Below, piece after piece: positions 11,609-21,300 of a stretch of DNA of 64,000 bases (its first letter is position 1; every line of letters begins with the position of its first letter). The notes under the pieces are model-generated. The model had not been told where the DNA came from, did not search any database, and saw only the letters and a list, made by a program, of their open reading frames with translations. Source of the DNA: Stenotrophomonas sp. UBA2124 (GTDB taxonomy: Bacteria; Pseudomonadota; Gammaproteobacteria; Xanthomonadales; Xanthomonadaceae); NCBI GenBank assembly GCA_002329155.1, contig DCXY01000001.1, positions 1-64,000 of the forward strand. The letters run 5' to 3'. The translations under genes and the position numbers were made by a program.

Positions 11609-11638
11609 GGGGCGGTTCAGATGCGAGGCCGCGGGTGC

Positions 11639-13333
11639 TCAGTGACCGCTGGCCCTGCGGTAATGGCGTGTATGCCTGGACCAGTCGATCGCCGATATCA
11701 GCAGTGCGGCGATCGCGGCGGCTTCGCTGTACATCGCAATCAGCATGCCCACAACGATCGCGACTTTGATCAAGGGCAATGCGAGCAGCAACAACCAACC
11801 ACTGAAGTGGAAATGGAATCGGCCTCGCCTGATCATGCGCAGCAGCGCGACCAGCACGGCACTCCAGGCAAGGATGGAGCCTGCGATGCGCAGGCCCGGC
11901 AAATGCATCAGAACAATGGAGAGAACCGCAAGCGCCGGGATCAACCATGACCTCATGGTAGGGAAGCGTGTGGGTGCGCTGTCTGGCCCGAGCTGCCAGC
12001 GAAGCAACAGCTTCCAAGGCTGATAGCCGATTCCGGCGAGCAGGAAGAACAGTGCACCAACGCCGGCAACCGTGAGCAGGCCGTCAGGGGCAGGTAGTGG
12101 TCTGTCGGCCTGCAGTGCCCCTATAGCGTCAATCACATACACGGCGGTCGGCAATATCAACCATGCCAGTGCAAGCAGGGCGCCACGAAGCAGCGCAATC
12201 TGCACATTCGTCCAGTTGAGGCGCTCTTGCTCGGAAACCTCGCGCCAGAAACGCACCTGCAGAGGGTTCAACGGTGGAATGGGAAGCTCCTGGCCCTGCG
12301 GTGCCAAAGCGCGCAATGTGCTGCGCATGCTGCTGACACGGGAAGGGTCGAGTGCTGAGAGCAATGCACTCCTGCGGTGCCAGGGCCTGGTCAGCCAATG
12401 CTGGAGCCGCCGGGCTTCGGACAGGGTCATCTCGCTTTGACCCCGGTAGCGCAAGTGTGATGTGAGCGCCATTCCGTTCTCTGCCTGCAGCAGCCAACGT
12501 GCATGCAGCCGGCCGCTCAATCGGACGAGTGCATCCAGATCAAAGGGGCCGTTGACTTCGTTCCAGCCGAATGTTTCCGAAATCAGGTCGAAGTTGCTGC
12601 TGCTGATGGCTGGGTCGGGGTCATTGAACAGGATGAAGGAAAGCTGGCGGGCAATATCCTCCTTTCCGCTGAGCGACCAGAGGTCAGGGCATTCGTGCAG
12701 CCATTGCGCGAAGTTCTTTCTGGTTTGGACGCTCGCTGCCGCAACGATACGGCGAGCGGTGGTTTCAGGGTCGACCCGTGGAAGGGGTGGTGGGCCGATC
12801 GCGTCGGACACTGGGGGATGTGGTGATTGTGAGGGTTCACCATCCTCATTGCCCTGGCTTTCAGCAGGGGCCTGGGCGGCAGGCGCCCTGCGATAAATAT
12901 GGTCTTCGTAGGAAATGGAAGGCGCGGCAGCATCGGCAGCATCCTCCTCCTCATTGCGGTGGTCCTCAGCGGGCGCCTGGGCGGCAAGCGGGCTGCGATA
13001 AGTATGGTCTTCGTAGGAAATGAAAGGCGCATCAGCATCGGCAGCAGCGTCGAAAGAGTGTTCGTCGCCATGTACAAGGGAATTCACCGCTTCGCCGTAA
13101 GCAGGTGAATCTGCCAAGCCGCCGCTGTCGTCTTGACGCTGCTGCTCGATTTCCGGCTGTTCCTGCTGATTGCGCTGCCACTGCAGGGCAGCCTGGTAGG
13201 CTTCGTGCAAACGCTGGAAGGCCGCTGGATCGTCATCCGGCCGGTTGCTGCGCAGCAGGCGCGCGTAGGCGCGTTTGATGGAACGCTCGTCGGCACCGGC
13301 ATCCAGCTCCAGTGCTGCCAATGCCCAGTTCAC
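11639..13333 (-). CDS. membrane J-domain-like co-chaperone, DjlB/DjlC-like partner of HscC
   Basis: 564 residues from a GTG start whose GTGA overlaps the end of the hscC-like gene upstream. The first 55 residues form a J-like domain (DERSIKRAYARLLRSNRPDD then FQRLHEAYQAAL); the invariant HPD of classical J proteins reads RPD here. Residues about 60-170 are acidic and low complexity and contain a 35-residue imperfect duplication. The C-terminal 180 residues hold several membrane segments (e.g. LLALAWLILPTAVYVI, LLTVAGVGALFFLLAGIGY, LLLLALPLIKVAIVVGMLIA). In E. coli, hscC is likewise next to membrane J proteins DjlB and DjlC, which stimulate HscC; the same role is inferred here from position and architecture. 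Confidence 0.75.
   Translation of the reverse strand: MNWALAALELDAGADERSIKRAYARLLRSNRPDDDPAAFQRLHEAYQAALQWQRNQQEQPEIEQQRQDDSGGLADSPAYGEAVNSLVHGDEHSFDAAADADAPFISYEDHTYRSPLAAQAPAEDHRNEEEDAADAAAPSISYEDHIYRRAPAAQAPAESQGNEDGEPSQSPHPPVSDAIGPPPLPRVDPETTARRIVAAASVQTRKNFAQWLHECPDLWSLSGKEDIARQLSFILFNDPDPAISSSNFDLISETFGWNEVNGPFDLDALVRLSGRLHARWLLQAENGMALTSHLRYRGQSEMTLSEARRLQHWLTRPWHRRSALLSALDPSRVSSMRSTLRALAPQGQELPIPPLNPLQVRFWREVSEQERLNWTNVQIALLRGALLALAWLILPTAVYVIDAIGALQADRPLPAPDGLLTVAGVGALFFLLAGIGYQPWKLLLRWQLGPDSAPTRFPTMRSWLIPALAVLSIVLMHLPGLRIAGSILAWSAVLVALLRMIRRGRFHFHFSGWLLLLALPLIKVAIVVGMLIAMYSEAAAIAALLISAIDWSRHTRHYRRASGH
12861..13050 (-). repeat. 105-bp imperfect tandem duplication inside the J-protein gene
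   Basis: Two copies with a 105-base period (the shared CGATAARTATGGTCTTCGTA begins at 12891 and 12996). They encode ISYEDHTYR...LAAQAPAEDHRNE and ISYEDHIYR...PAAQAPAESQGNE in frame, 35 residues per unit, in the acidic linker between the J-like and membrane domains. Confidence 0.85.
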
Positions 13334-15018
13334 TGCAGGCCTTCCATGTCATCAAGAGCGCGGCTGAGCTCGCGATGCTGGCGTTCGATGCGCTGAATGT
13401 CCTGGCTTTCCAAAGCCTCACGGAACTGCATCAGCCAGTACTGCAATTGCTCACGGTAATCGACATATTCGGCATACAGGCGCTCGGTACGTGCGATCAG
13501 CGCCAGGTTCGGCTGGTGTTCGCGCGGATGCACTTTCAATGCATCCAGTGCCAGCAGGCGCTGACGGATCTGCTCGGGCGTCAGCACGCCCGGGTTCTGC
13601 TCAAGGATCAGCTCATGGCGTTTGCCGGTGGCGTTCTCGGTGACTTCCACCTGCAGGATGCCATCCACGTCATAGGTGAAACGCGTGGTCACCGAGCGGT
13701 CTCCGCCGCTTTGGCCGGTGAGTGGCACCTGCAGCTCACCCAGTTTGATGTTCTTGTCCACGGTGGGGCTTTCACCCTGGTAGACACCGAAGCGTACGAA
13801 CTTCTGTTCGGCGCTGATCGGGTGAAAGACGTCTTCGCGGCTCACCGGCACCACGCTGTTGCGCTGGATGATGGGGTGGAAGTAGCCGCTACGACTATTT
13901 CCATCGGGGCCGAGGCGTGAAACCTGGGTGCCGAGTGTATACGGGCAGACATCAGTCAATACCACCTCACGCAGACTGCTGTCGCGTGCCTTCATGCCCG
14001 CGGCGACGGTGGCACCCAGCGCGATGGCCTGGTCGGGGTTGATGTGGCGCAGCGGCAGGCGCCCGAACATGCGCGTCACCAGACGGGTGATCATCGGCAT
14101 GCGCGCGGCGCCGCCGACCAGCACGATGTCATCCAGCGCATCCGGCTTGAGCCGTGCGTCGCGCATGGCGCGCTCGATGGGCGTACGCATGCGCTGCAAC
14201 AGCGGCTCGCACAGCTGCGCGTAGCGGCTTTCCTCCATCGTCCACTGCAACGGCTTGCCTGACAGGGTGATGTCCATGCTGGCCTCACCGCGCGCACTCA
14301 ATTCGCGCTTGAGCAGCTCCAGGCGATGGCTGAGCTGGGCACGCTCCAGATTGTCGAGGGTGGCATCGTTCACGGCATGGTCCGTGCGGAACGCCTGCTG
14401 CAGCACCTCCAGGAAATCCTCACCACCCAGGAAGTTGTCACCCGCGCTGGCGTGGACTTCGACGATGCCCTCGAACAGCTCAAGAATCGACACGTCGAAG
14501 GTGCCGCCGCCCAGGTCCAGCACCAGGATGCGCCCGTCCTGCTCGCGCTGCTGCAGGCCGTAGGCCAGCGCGGCGGCGGTGGGTTCGTTGATCAGGCGTT
14601 CGACGCGGATGCCGGCCAGCTCACCGGCCGCGCGCGTGGCCTTGCGTTGCGCATCGGAGAAGTAGGCCGGCACGCTGATGACGGCCTCCTCCACCTTGTG
14701 CCCCAGCGCGGCTTCGGCATCGGCCAGCAGTGCGCGCAGCACCAGCGCGGAGAGCTCCTCGGGCCGGAAGCGGTGCGCGCCGATCCGGGTCTCGCGGTCG
14801 GTGCCCATCCATCGCTTGAAGTGGGCCACGCTGCTTTCGGGGTGGCTGACCAGCCGGTCGCGCGCGGCCTGCCCCACCAGCACGGTGCCGTCGTCGGCAA
14901 GGCTGACCACTGAAGGGGTCAGCAGCTGACCATGCGGGTTGGGGAAAAGCCGGGGCCCCTCCGTGCCGTGCACGCCAATCAGTGAATGGGTGGTGCCCAG
15001 GTCGATGCCGACGATCAT
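13330..15018 (-). CDS. hscC: HscC-type Hsp70 chaperone
   Basis: 562 residues from the ATG at 15018 (MIVGIDLGTTHSLIGVHG); the frame is open further upstream but that extension is Arg-rich and unlike Hsp70. All ATPase signatures are present: IDLGTTHS, a second phosphate loop VLDLGGGTFDVSILE, and IVLVGGAARMPMI. The total is 70-80 residues shorter than DnaK, matching E. coli HscC (about 556), and the C-terminal lid is short. HscC is a specialised Hsp70 with fast nucleotide turnover that works with membrane J proteins rather than DnaJ/GrpE. Overlap with the J-like gene downstream (GTGA) supports a two-gene chaperone unit. Divergent from the peptidase gene at 15171. Confidence 0.9.
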   Translation of the reverse strand: MIVGIDLGTTHSLIGVHGTEGPRLFPNPHGQLLTPSVVSLADDGTVLVGQAARDRLVSHPESSVAHFKRWMGTDRETRIGAHRFRPEELSALVLRALLADAEAALGHKVEEAVISVPAYFSDAQRKATRAAGELAGIRVERLINEPTAAALAYGLQQREQDGRILVLDLGGGTFDVSILELFEGIVEVHASAGDNFLGGEDFLEVLQQAFRTDHAVNDATLDNLERAQLSHRLELLKRELSARGEASMDITLSGKPLQWTMEESRYAQLCEPLLQRMRTPIERAMRDARLKPDALDDIVLVGGAARMPMITRLVTRMFGRLPLRHINPDQAIALGATVAAGMKARDSSLREVVLTDVCPYTLGTQVSRLGPDGNSRSGYFHPIIQRNSVVPVSREDVFHPISAEQKFVRFGVYQGESPTVDKNIKLGELQVPLTGQSGGDRSVTTRFTYDVDGILQVEVTENATGKRHELILEQNPGVLTPEQIRQRLLALDALKVHPREHQPNLALIARTERLYAEYVDYREQLQYWLMQFREALESQDIQRIERQHRELSRALDDMEGLQ

Positions 15019-15170
15019 CCGTGAAGGTCCAATAGCGGGGGAATGCGGATTGTAGGCAAACCCTGTGCCTTGCCGTAACCGGTGTGGGCCGGATCGTGAC
15101 CGTTGGCGGTTGCCCCTCCGGCCCTGCACGGCTACTGTCCCGGGCAGTTCCGTTGACCGCTGGAGTTCCG

Positions 15171-17315
15171 ATGAAGCGCAAACCGCTGACCGCCGCGCTG
15201 GTGCTGGGCATGAGCCTGGCCGTTACCGCTCAAGCCAATGAGGGCATGTGGATGCCCACGCAGCTGCCGGAGCTGGCCAAGACGCTGAAGGAGGCCGGCT
15301 TCAAGGGCGACCCGCGCGAGCTGGCCGACGTCACCGCGCCGCCACTGAGCGCCGTGGTGCGCGTGGGCGGCGGCACCGGCTCGTTCGTGTCCGGCGACGG
15401 CCTGCTGCTGACCAACCACCATGTGGCCTATGGCGTGATCCAGTACAACGCCAGCAAGGAACACAACTACATCGACGACGGCTTCATCGCCCAGGGCCGT
15501 GACGACGAGCGCGCCGCCAACCCGGATTACCGCGTGCTGGTGACGGTGGGCTTCGACAAGGTCACCGACGATGTACTCAAGGAGGCGCGCGGCAAGACCG
15601 GCCGCGCCTACTACGATGCGGTGGAAAGCGCGCGCAAGCGCATCGTCGCCGACTGCGAGGCCGAAGGCGGCGTGCGCTGCTCGGTGGCCAACATGTATTA
15701 CGGCAGCGATTTCTACCGCATCCGCCAGCTGGAGCTGACCGACATCCGTCTGGTCTATGCGCCGCCGCGCGCCATCGGCAATTACGGCGACGAGATCGAC
15801 AACTTCATGTGGCCGCGCCACACCGGTGATTTCACCCTGCTGCGTGCCTACGTGGGCAGGGATGGCAAGCCGGCACCGTACAGCAAGGACAACGTGCCGT
15901 ACCACCCGCCGGCACACCTGAAGATGGCGCTGGACGGCCCGAAGGAAGGCGACTACGCCATGCTTGCCGGCTACCCGGGCATCACCTACCGGCTGCGCAC
16001 CGCCGGTGAGTTCGCCAACCAGATCGACACCGTGCTGCCGCGCCGCGTGGAGGTGTTCCAGCAGCTGATCGACATCATCGAAGCACAGGGAAAGGGCAAC
16101 GCCGATGCGCGCACGCGCTATGCCTCGCAGCTGCAGTCGCTGAAGAACAACCGCAAGCGTGCCGCCGGTGAGCTGGAAGGCCTGCAGCGCAGCGATGCCA
16201 AGGCGCTGCGCGCGCAGGACGAGCAGGCGATGCTGGCCGCCGCCGACGGCACCTACAAGGCCGACATCGACGCCCTGTTCGCCAGCCTGGCCGCCGACCG
16301 CGAGATGGGCGCCAGCGAGTTCCTAGTGGGGCTGATCTCCGGCCAGACCCAGCTGCTGCGCTCGGCGCTGCTGCTGGAGCGGCTGCGCGTGGAATCGGCC
16401 AAGCCCGACGCCGAGCGCGAATCCGGCTACCAGCAGCGCGACCAGGCGCTGATCGAAGGCGTGCTCAAGCAGGTGCAGCGCCGCTACGACCCGGCGGTGG
16501 AGAAGGCCATCCTCACCGCGCTGGTCAGCCGCTACCAGCAGCTGCCCGATGCGCAGCGCGATGCGCATTTCGACAGCGTGTTCGGGCGTACCCCGGCCGA
16601 GCTGGGCAAGCGTCTGGATGCGCTGTACACCAGCACCAGGTTGGGTGATGAAAGCCAGCGCCTGTCGCGCTTCGAGGCTGCCCGCAAGGGCGCGGCCATC
16701 GAGAGCGACCCGCTGATGGCGGCGGCCGCTACGCTGGTCACGGCACTGCTGGATGCCGAGCGCGAGAGCAAGGCGCGCGAAGGCGAGCAGCTGCGCCTGC
16801 GCCCGTCCTATATGCAGGCGCTGTTCGCCTGGCGCGCCAAGCAGGGCCGCGCCGTATACCCCGATGCCAACAGCACCCTGCGCATCAGCTACGGCAAGGT
16901 GGAGGCGCTGCACCCGCGTGATGCGGTCAGCTACTCGCCGGTGACCACTGTGGCTGGCATTGTTGAAAAGAACACCGACCAGGTGCCATTCGATGCGCCC
17001 AAGCCGCTGCTGGCGGCCATCGCCAAGGGCGACTTCGGCAGCACCGCCGACCCCGCGCTCAAGACCCAGACGGTCAACTTCCTGACCAACCTGGATACCA
17101 CCGGTGGCAATTCCGGCTCGCCGGTGCTCAACGCCAAAGGTGAGCTTATTGGCCTGAATTTCGACTCGAACTGGGAGTCGGTGAGTGCCAGCTGGTGGTT
17201 CGACCCGCGTTACAAGCGGGCGGTGCACGTGGACATGCGCTACCTGCGCTGGCTGCTGGCCAAGGTATACCCGGCCCCGGAGCTGCTCAGGGAAATGGGC
17301 GTCCCAGCTGAATGA
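15171..17315 (+). CDS. family S46 dipeptidyl peptidase, DPP11-like
   Basis: 714 residues from the ATG at 15171, which begins a signal peptide (KRKPLTAALVLGMSLAVTAQA); start sites further upstream are rejected because they break it. The S46 triad is visible: His84 in LLLTNHHVAYG, Asp in RHTGDFTLLRAY and Ser648 in TGGNSGSPVLN. These exported enzymes remove dipeptides from oligopeptides in the periplasm. Eighteen residues after the catalytic Ser, where DPP7 has Gly and DPP11 has Arg or Ser (position 673 in P. gingivalis DPP11), this protein has Ser666 (GLNFDSNWES), so acidic P1 preference (Asp/Glu) is predicted. A likely terminator follows 12 bases after the stop. Confidence 0.9.
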   Translation: MKRKPLTAALVLGMSLAVTAQANEGMWMPTQLPELAKTLKEAGFKGDPRELADVTAPPLSAVVRVGGGTGSFVSGDGLLLTNHHVAYGVIQYNASKEHNYIDDGFIAQGRDDERAANPDYRVLVTVGFDKVTDDVLKEARGKTGRAYYDAVESARKRIVADCEAEGGVRCSVANMYYGSDFYRIRQLELTDIRLVYAPPRAIGNYGDEIDNFMWPRHTGDFTLLRAYVGRDGKPAPYSKDNVPYHPPAHLKMALDGPKEGDYAMLAGYPGITYRLRTAGEFANQIDTVLPRRVEVFQQLIDIIEAQGKGNADARTRYASQLQSLKNNRKRAAGELEGLQRSDAKALRAQDEQAMLAAADGTYKADIDALFASLAADREMGASEFLVGLISGQTQLLRSALLLERLRVESAKPDAERESGYQQRDQALIEGVLKQVQRRYDPAVEKAILTALVSRYQQLPDAQRDAHFDSVFGRTPAELGKRLDALYTSTRLGDESQRLSRFEAARKGAAIESDPLMAAAATLVTALLDAERESKAREGEQLRLRPSYMQALFAWRAKQGRAVYPDANSTLRISYGKVEALHPRDAVSYSPVTTVAGIVEKNTDQVPFDAPKPLLAAIAKGDFGSTADPALKTQTVNFLTNLDTTGGNSGSPVLNAKGELIGLNFDSNWESVSASWWFDPRYKRAVHVDMRYLRWLLAKVYPAPELLREMGVPAE

Positions 17316-17326
17316 CCGGACATGAA

Positions 17327-17347
17327 GGGCCCTTCGGGGCCCATTTA
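17327..17347 (+). terminator. hairpin terminator after the S46 peptidase
   Basis: GGGCCC-TTCG-GGGCCC (17327-17342) with a stable UUCG-type loop followed by ATTTATG. The U tract is short, so efficiency is uncertain. Confidence 0.55.
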
Positions 17348-17379
17348 TGCCAGTAATTTTGACCGGACAATAAAACCTG

Positions 17380-17396
17380 TAGCGAAGATTACGCTA
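17380..17396. promoter_or_regulatory. inverted repeat upstream of the OmpR-type regulator
   Basis: TAGCG-AAGATTA-CGCTA, a 5-bp inverted repeat with a 7-base spacer, 55 bases before the GTG start, in an AT-richer patch that also contains TTGACC (17359-17364) and TAGACT. It could be an operator overlapping the promoter; no regulator can be named. Confidence 0.3.
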
Positions 17397-17450
17397 GACT
17401 TGCGCGCTCGATAGCGCAGGCGTTGGGGGCTTGCGGGGGAGCCTTGGCTG

Positions 17451-18182
17451 GTGCGACAACAAGAATGTTTGGCAAGCGGTGTCAATCGTGACTTGGCACT
17501 GGCGCCCCTGCGGATATGGATAGTCGGCAACCTGGCGGTGGTGCAGCCGCTGGTCGGTTACGGTGCCCAGATCAACGCGCTGGACAGCATCGACGAGCTG
17601 TACCGCGAACTGGCCATCGTGCCCTGCGACATGGTGCTGATCGACACCAACCTGCTGCATGAAGACCTGGCCAGCACCGTGGCGCACCTGCGCCGCCGTG
17701 ACGACCTGGGTGTAGTGTTGCTGGTTGACCCAGCCACCCCCGAGGCGGTCGCCGAGGGCCTGTGGGCCGGTGCCGATGCCTGCCTGCCGCAGCGCCCCTC
17801 CGTCGACGTGCTGGCCGCCAAGCTGTACAGCCTGCGCCAGCGCCTGCCGGGCGAGGCCGTGCAGGTGATGGAAACCGAAGCCCTTGCCGGCATCACCGGC
17901 TGGTCGCTGGAAACCGATGGCTGGGACCTGCGTGCCCCGGGTGGCAAGCTGCTGGCCCTGACCGAATCCGAGCGCGCCTTCCTCGCGCTGTTGTTCTCTA
18001 CCCCAACTGAGACAGTGGCGCGTGAACGCCTGATCCCGGTACTCACCGACCAGCCCTGGAGCTTCGACCCGCACCGGATCGAGGTGCTGGTGCACCGCCT
18101 GCGCAACCGTGTGCGTGCCGCCACCGGCCATACCCTGCCGGTGCGGGCGGTACGTGGCAGCGGCTACCGGCTGACGCTGTAA
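17451..18182 (+). CDS. OmpR-family winged-helix regulator with degenerate receiver domain
   Basis: 243 residues from GTG. Residues about 20-130 have the receiver fold pattern (LRIWIVGN..., CDMVLIDTN, GVVLLVD, GADACLPQRP) and 150-243 a trans_reg_C winged helix ending VRAVRGSGYRLTL, the classic OmpR/PhoB wing. The acidic pair normally after the first strand (DD/DE) is replaced by GN and the conserved Lys (TKP) by Gln (PQR), though an Asp remains at the phospho-acceptor position (VLID). It may therefore be regulated without canonical phosphorylation. It lies 175 bases upstream of the transporter-fused histidine kinase in the same direction, so it could be co-expressed with it, but direct partnership is uncertain. 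Target genes unknown. Confidence 0.8.
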   Translation: MRQQECLASGVNRDLALAPLRIWIVGNLAVVQPLVGYGAQINALDSIDELYRELAIVPCDMVLIDTNLLHEDLASTVAHLRRRDDLGVVLLVDPATPEAVAEGLWAGADACLPQRPSVDVLAAKLYSLRQRLPGEAVQVMETEALAGITGWSLETDGWDLRAPGGKLLALTESERAFLALLFSTPTETVARERLIPVLTDQPWSFDPHRIEVLVHRLRNRVRAATGHTLPVRAVRGSGYRLTL

Positions 18183-18357
18183 GCACCTTGCCAGGGGCGC
18201 CGCCTACCTGCGCGGCAGCGGTGTGCCTGCATGTCATCGCATGCGGCCCCTGTGTGTGCAGCGCGCGGGAAAGAAAGTGCAAAGCACCGAGGCTGCTGGA
18301 ACCCACCCTCCAGCACCGCGAACCAACTGCCGCCTCAACCAGTCCCACTACGAAGGA

Positions 18358-21300
18358 ATGGCTACACTGAGCCAGCTCCACTCAACGGACCTGCCCTTGG
18401 TTTCCAGCTGGATCCTGCTCCTGGTGTCGCTTGGCTACGCCGCGCTGCTGTTCGGCGTGGCGTGGTGGGGCGACCGCCGCCCGCTGTACCCGGACCGCCC
18501 ATGGCTGCGCCCGGTGGTCTACAGCCTGGCGCTGGCGGTGTACTGCTCATCGTGGACCTTCTATGGCGCGGTCGGCTCGGCCGTGCGCTACGGCATCGGC
18601 TACCTGCCCATCTACCTGGGCCCGCTGCTGATGCTGATCTTCGGCTGGCGCATCATCGAGCGGCTGGCGCTGATCGCGCGCAGCGAGAACGTGGTGTCCA
18701 TCGCCGACTTCATCTCCTCGCGGTTCGGCCGTTCACGGCGGCTTGCCGCGTTGGTGGCCCTGATCGCACTGGTGGGTGTGGTGCCTTACCTGGCCCTGCA
18801 GTACAAGGCCGTGGCGATGAGCCTGCAGGTGCTCAGCGGCGACAGCGCCGGCAGCAGCCCGCTCACCGATCCGGCGCTGTACATCGCGCTGCTGATGGCG
18901 CTGTTCGCCATCCTGTTCGGCACCCGCCAGGTGGATGCCACCGAGCACCACTACGGCATGATGCTGGCCATCGCGCTGGAGTCGATGATCAAGCTGGTGG
19001 CGATGATCGCCATTGGCGTGTTCGCCTATGTGTGGCTCAGTGGCCGCGGTGAATCGGTGGTGCAGTCGGCGCGCACCCTGTTCGAGGCCACGCCACCTGT
19101 GGGTTTCGTTTCGCAGACGCTGCTCGGCTTTCTTGCCTTGATCTGTCTGCCACGCCAGTTCCACGTGGCGGTGGTGGAATGTGGCGATGCCAACGACGTG
19201 CGCCGTGCTCGCTGGATGTTCGGCACCTATCTGGTGCTGATCAGCCTGATGGTGGTGCCCATCGCCAGCAGCGCCGCCGCGCTGTTCGGTACCGGCCTGC
19301 CGTCGGATGACACGCTGGTGCTGGCATTGCCGCTGGCGCAGGCCAATACCGCACTGGCACTGGTGGCCTATGTGGGTGGCTTCTCGGCGGCCACCGGCAT
19401 GGTCATCGTGTCCTCCATCGCATTGGCCACCATGATCAGCAACGACCTGGTGGTACCAGTGCTGCTGCGCCGTAGCGGCGACCACCGCGAGGCAGCCGAT
19501 GTCGCTTCGCGCGTGCTGTGGATCCGCCGCCTGGCCATCCTGCTGCTGGCACTGGTGGCGTACGGTTACTACCGGGGCAGCAACAACGACACCATGCTGG
19601 CCGCCTATGGGCTGATGGCGTTCGCGGCCGTGGCGCAGTTCGCGCCGGGTCTGCTGGGTGGGCTGTACTGGCGTGGCGCCAGCCGCCGCGGCGTCGAAGT
19701 CGGCATGCTGGTCGGCTTCGCGGTCTGGGGTTACACGCTGCTCCTGCCGGCGTTGAGCCACGGCGGCTGGCTGGACGAAGACCTGCTGCGGCATGGGCCC
19801 TTCGGCATCCAGTGGCTGCGCCCGCAGCAGCTGTTCGGCCTCACCGGCTGGGATCCGCTTACCCATGGCACGTTCTGGTCGCTGCTGCTCAACACCGTGG
19901 CGATGCTGCTCGTATCCGTACGCTCGCGCCCTGGCGTCACCGAGCGGCTGCGTGCGGCGCCGTTCCTTGACCCGTATGTGAAGCGCCCCGTGGTGGCCGG
20001 TGACTGGCCGGCGCACGTCAAGGTGCGTGACCTTCTGGCGCTGGCCGCGCGTGTCATCGGCGACAACCGCGCGCGGCGTGCCTTCACCGAACAGGCGCAG
20101 AGCCTGGAGCGCGACCTGCAGCCGGCCGCCGCCGCCGACCGCGTGTGGGTGCAGTTCACCGAGCGCCTGCTGGCGGCATCCATCGGCGCGGCCTCGGCAC
20201 GCCTGCTGCTGACCAGCCTGCTGCGCGGCTCGGGCATGGACCTGGGCGAAGTAGTGGCGGTGCTGGACGAAGCCGGGCAGGAGCTGCGCTTCAACCGCGA
20301 AATTCTTTCCACCACGCTGGAGAACATCAGCGCGGGCGTCAGCGTGGTCGACCCGGACATGCGCCTGACCGCATGGAACCGCCGCTACCAGCAGATGTTC
20401 GGCTACCCCGATGGCATGCTCTACGTCGGCCGGCCGGTGGCCGATCTGATCCGCTACAACGCCGAGCGTGGTGAGTTGGGCGAAGGCGATATCGAAGTAC
20501 AGATCAATCGCCGCATCGGCTACATGCGCGCGGGCTCACCGCATGTGTTCGAGCGCACCGGCGCCGACGGCAAGGTCATCGAGCTGCGCGGCCAGGCCTT
20601 GCCTGGTGGCGGCTACGTCACCAGCTACAACGACATCACCGATTTCAAGCAGGCCGAACAGGCGTTGCTGGAAGCCAATGAGACGCTTGAACAGCGCGTG
20701 GCCGAGCGCTCGGAAGCCGCCGAAGCGGCGCAGCAGTCCAAGACCCGCTTCCTTGCCGCCATCAGCCACGACGTGCTGCAGCCGTTGAACGCCGCACGCC
20801 TGTTCGCCTCCGCGCTGCGCGACAGCCTGCCGGAGACCGATGAACAGCGGCATCTGGCCGAGCGTGTGGATGCCTCGCTGCGCGCGGCCGAGGAACTGCT
20901 GGATGGCCTGCTCGACGTATCGCGTCTCGATGCCGGTGGCCTGCGCCCGACCATCACCGAGTTCGATGCGAGCGTGCTGGTGCGCGAATTGGCCGCGCAG
21001 TACACGCCGGTGGCGGCGGGGCGTGGGTTGCGCCTGCATGTGTTCGCCCGCCACGCCTGGGTGCGCAGCGACCGCCGGCTGCTGCGTCGCGTGCTGCAGA
21101 ATTTCATGGCCAATGCCCTGCGCTACACGCGCAACGGCCGCATTGTGCTGGCCCTGCGCGTGCGCGGCGAACAGGTGGAACTGCAGGTATGGGATACCGG
21201 CCCCGGCATTCCCGAGCACCACATGCAGCAGATCTTCAACGAGTTCCATCGTTACCAGCAGCCGTTCGACTGGGGCGAGCAGGGATTGGGGCTCGGTCTT

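Noticed and set aside
18223..18357. Longer N-terminus of the hybrid kinase
   Set aside because: The upstream segment is Pro/Arg/Cys-rich and lacks family character; membrane segment one begins soon after 18358.
19160..19175. TTCCACGTGG inside the hybrid kinase gene as a parS site
   Set aside because: It matches only the core of parS, lacks the flanking half of the palindrome and lies within a conserved coding segment.
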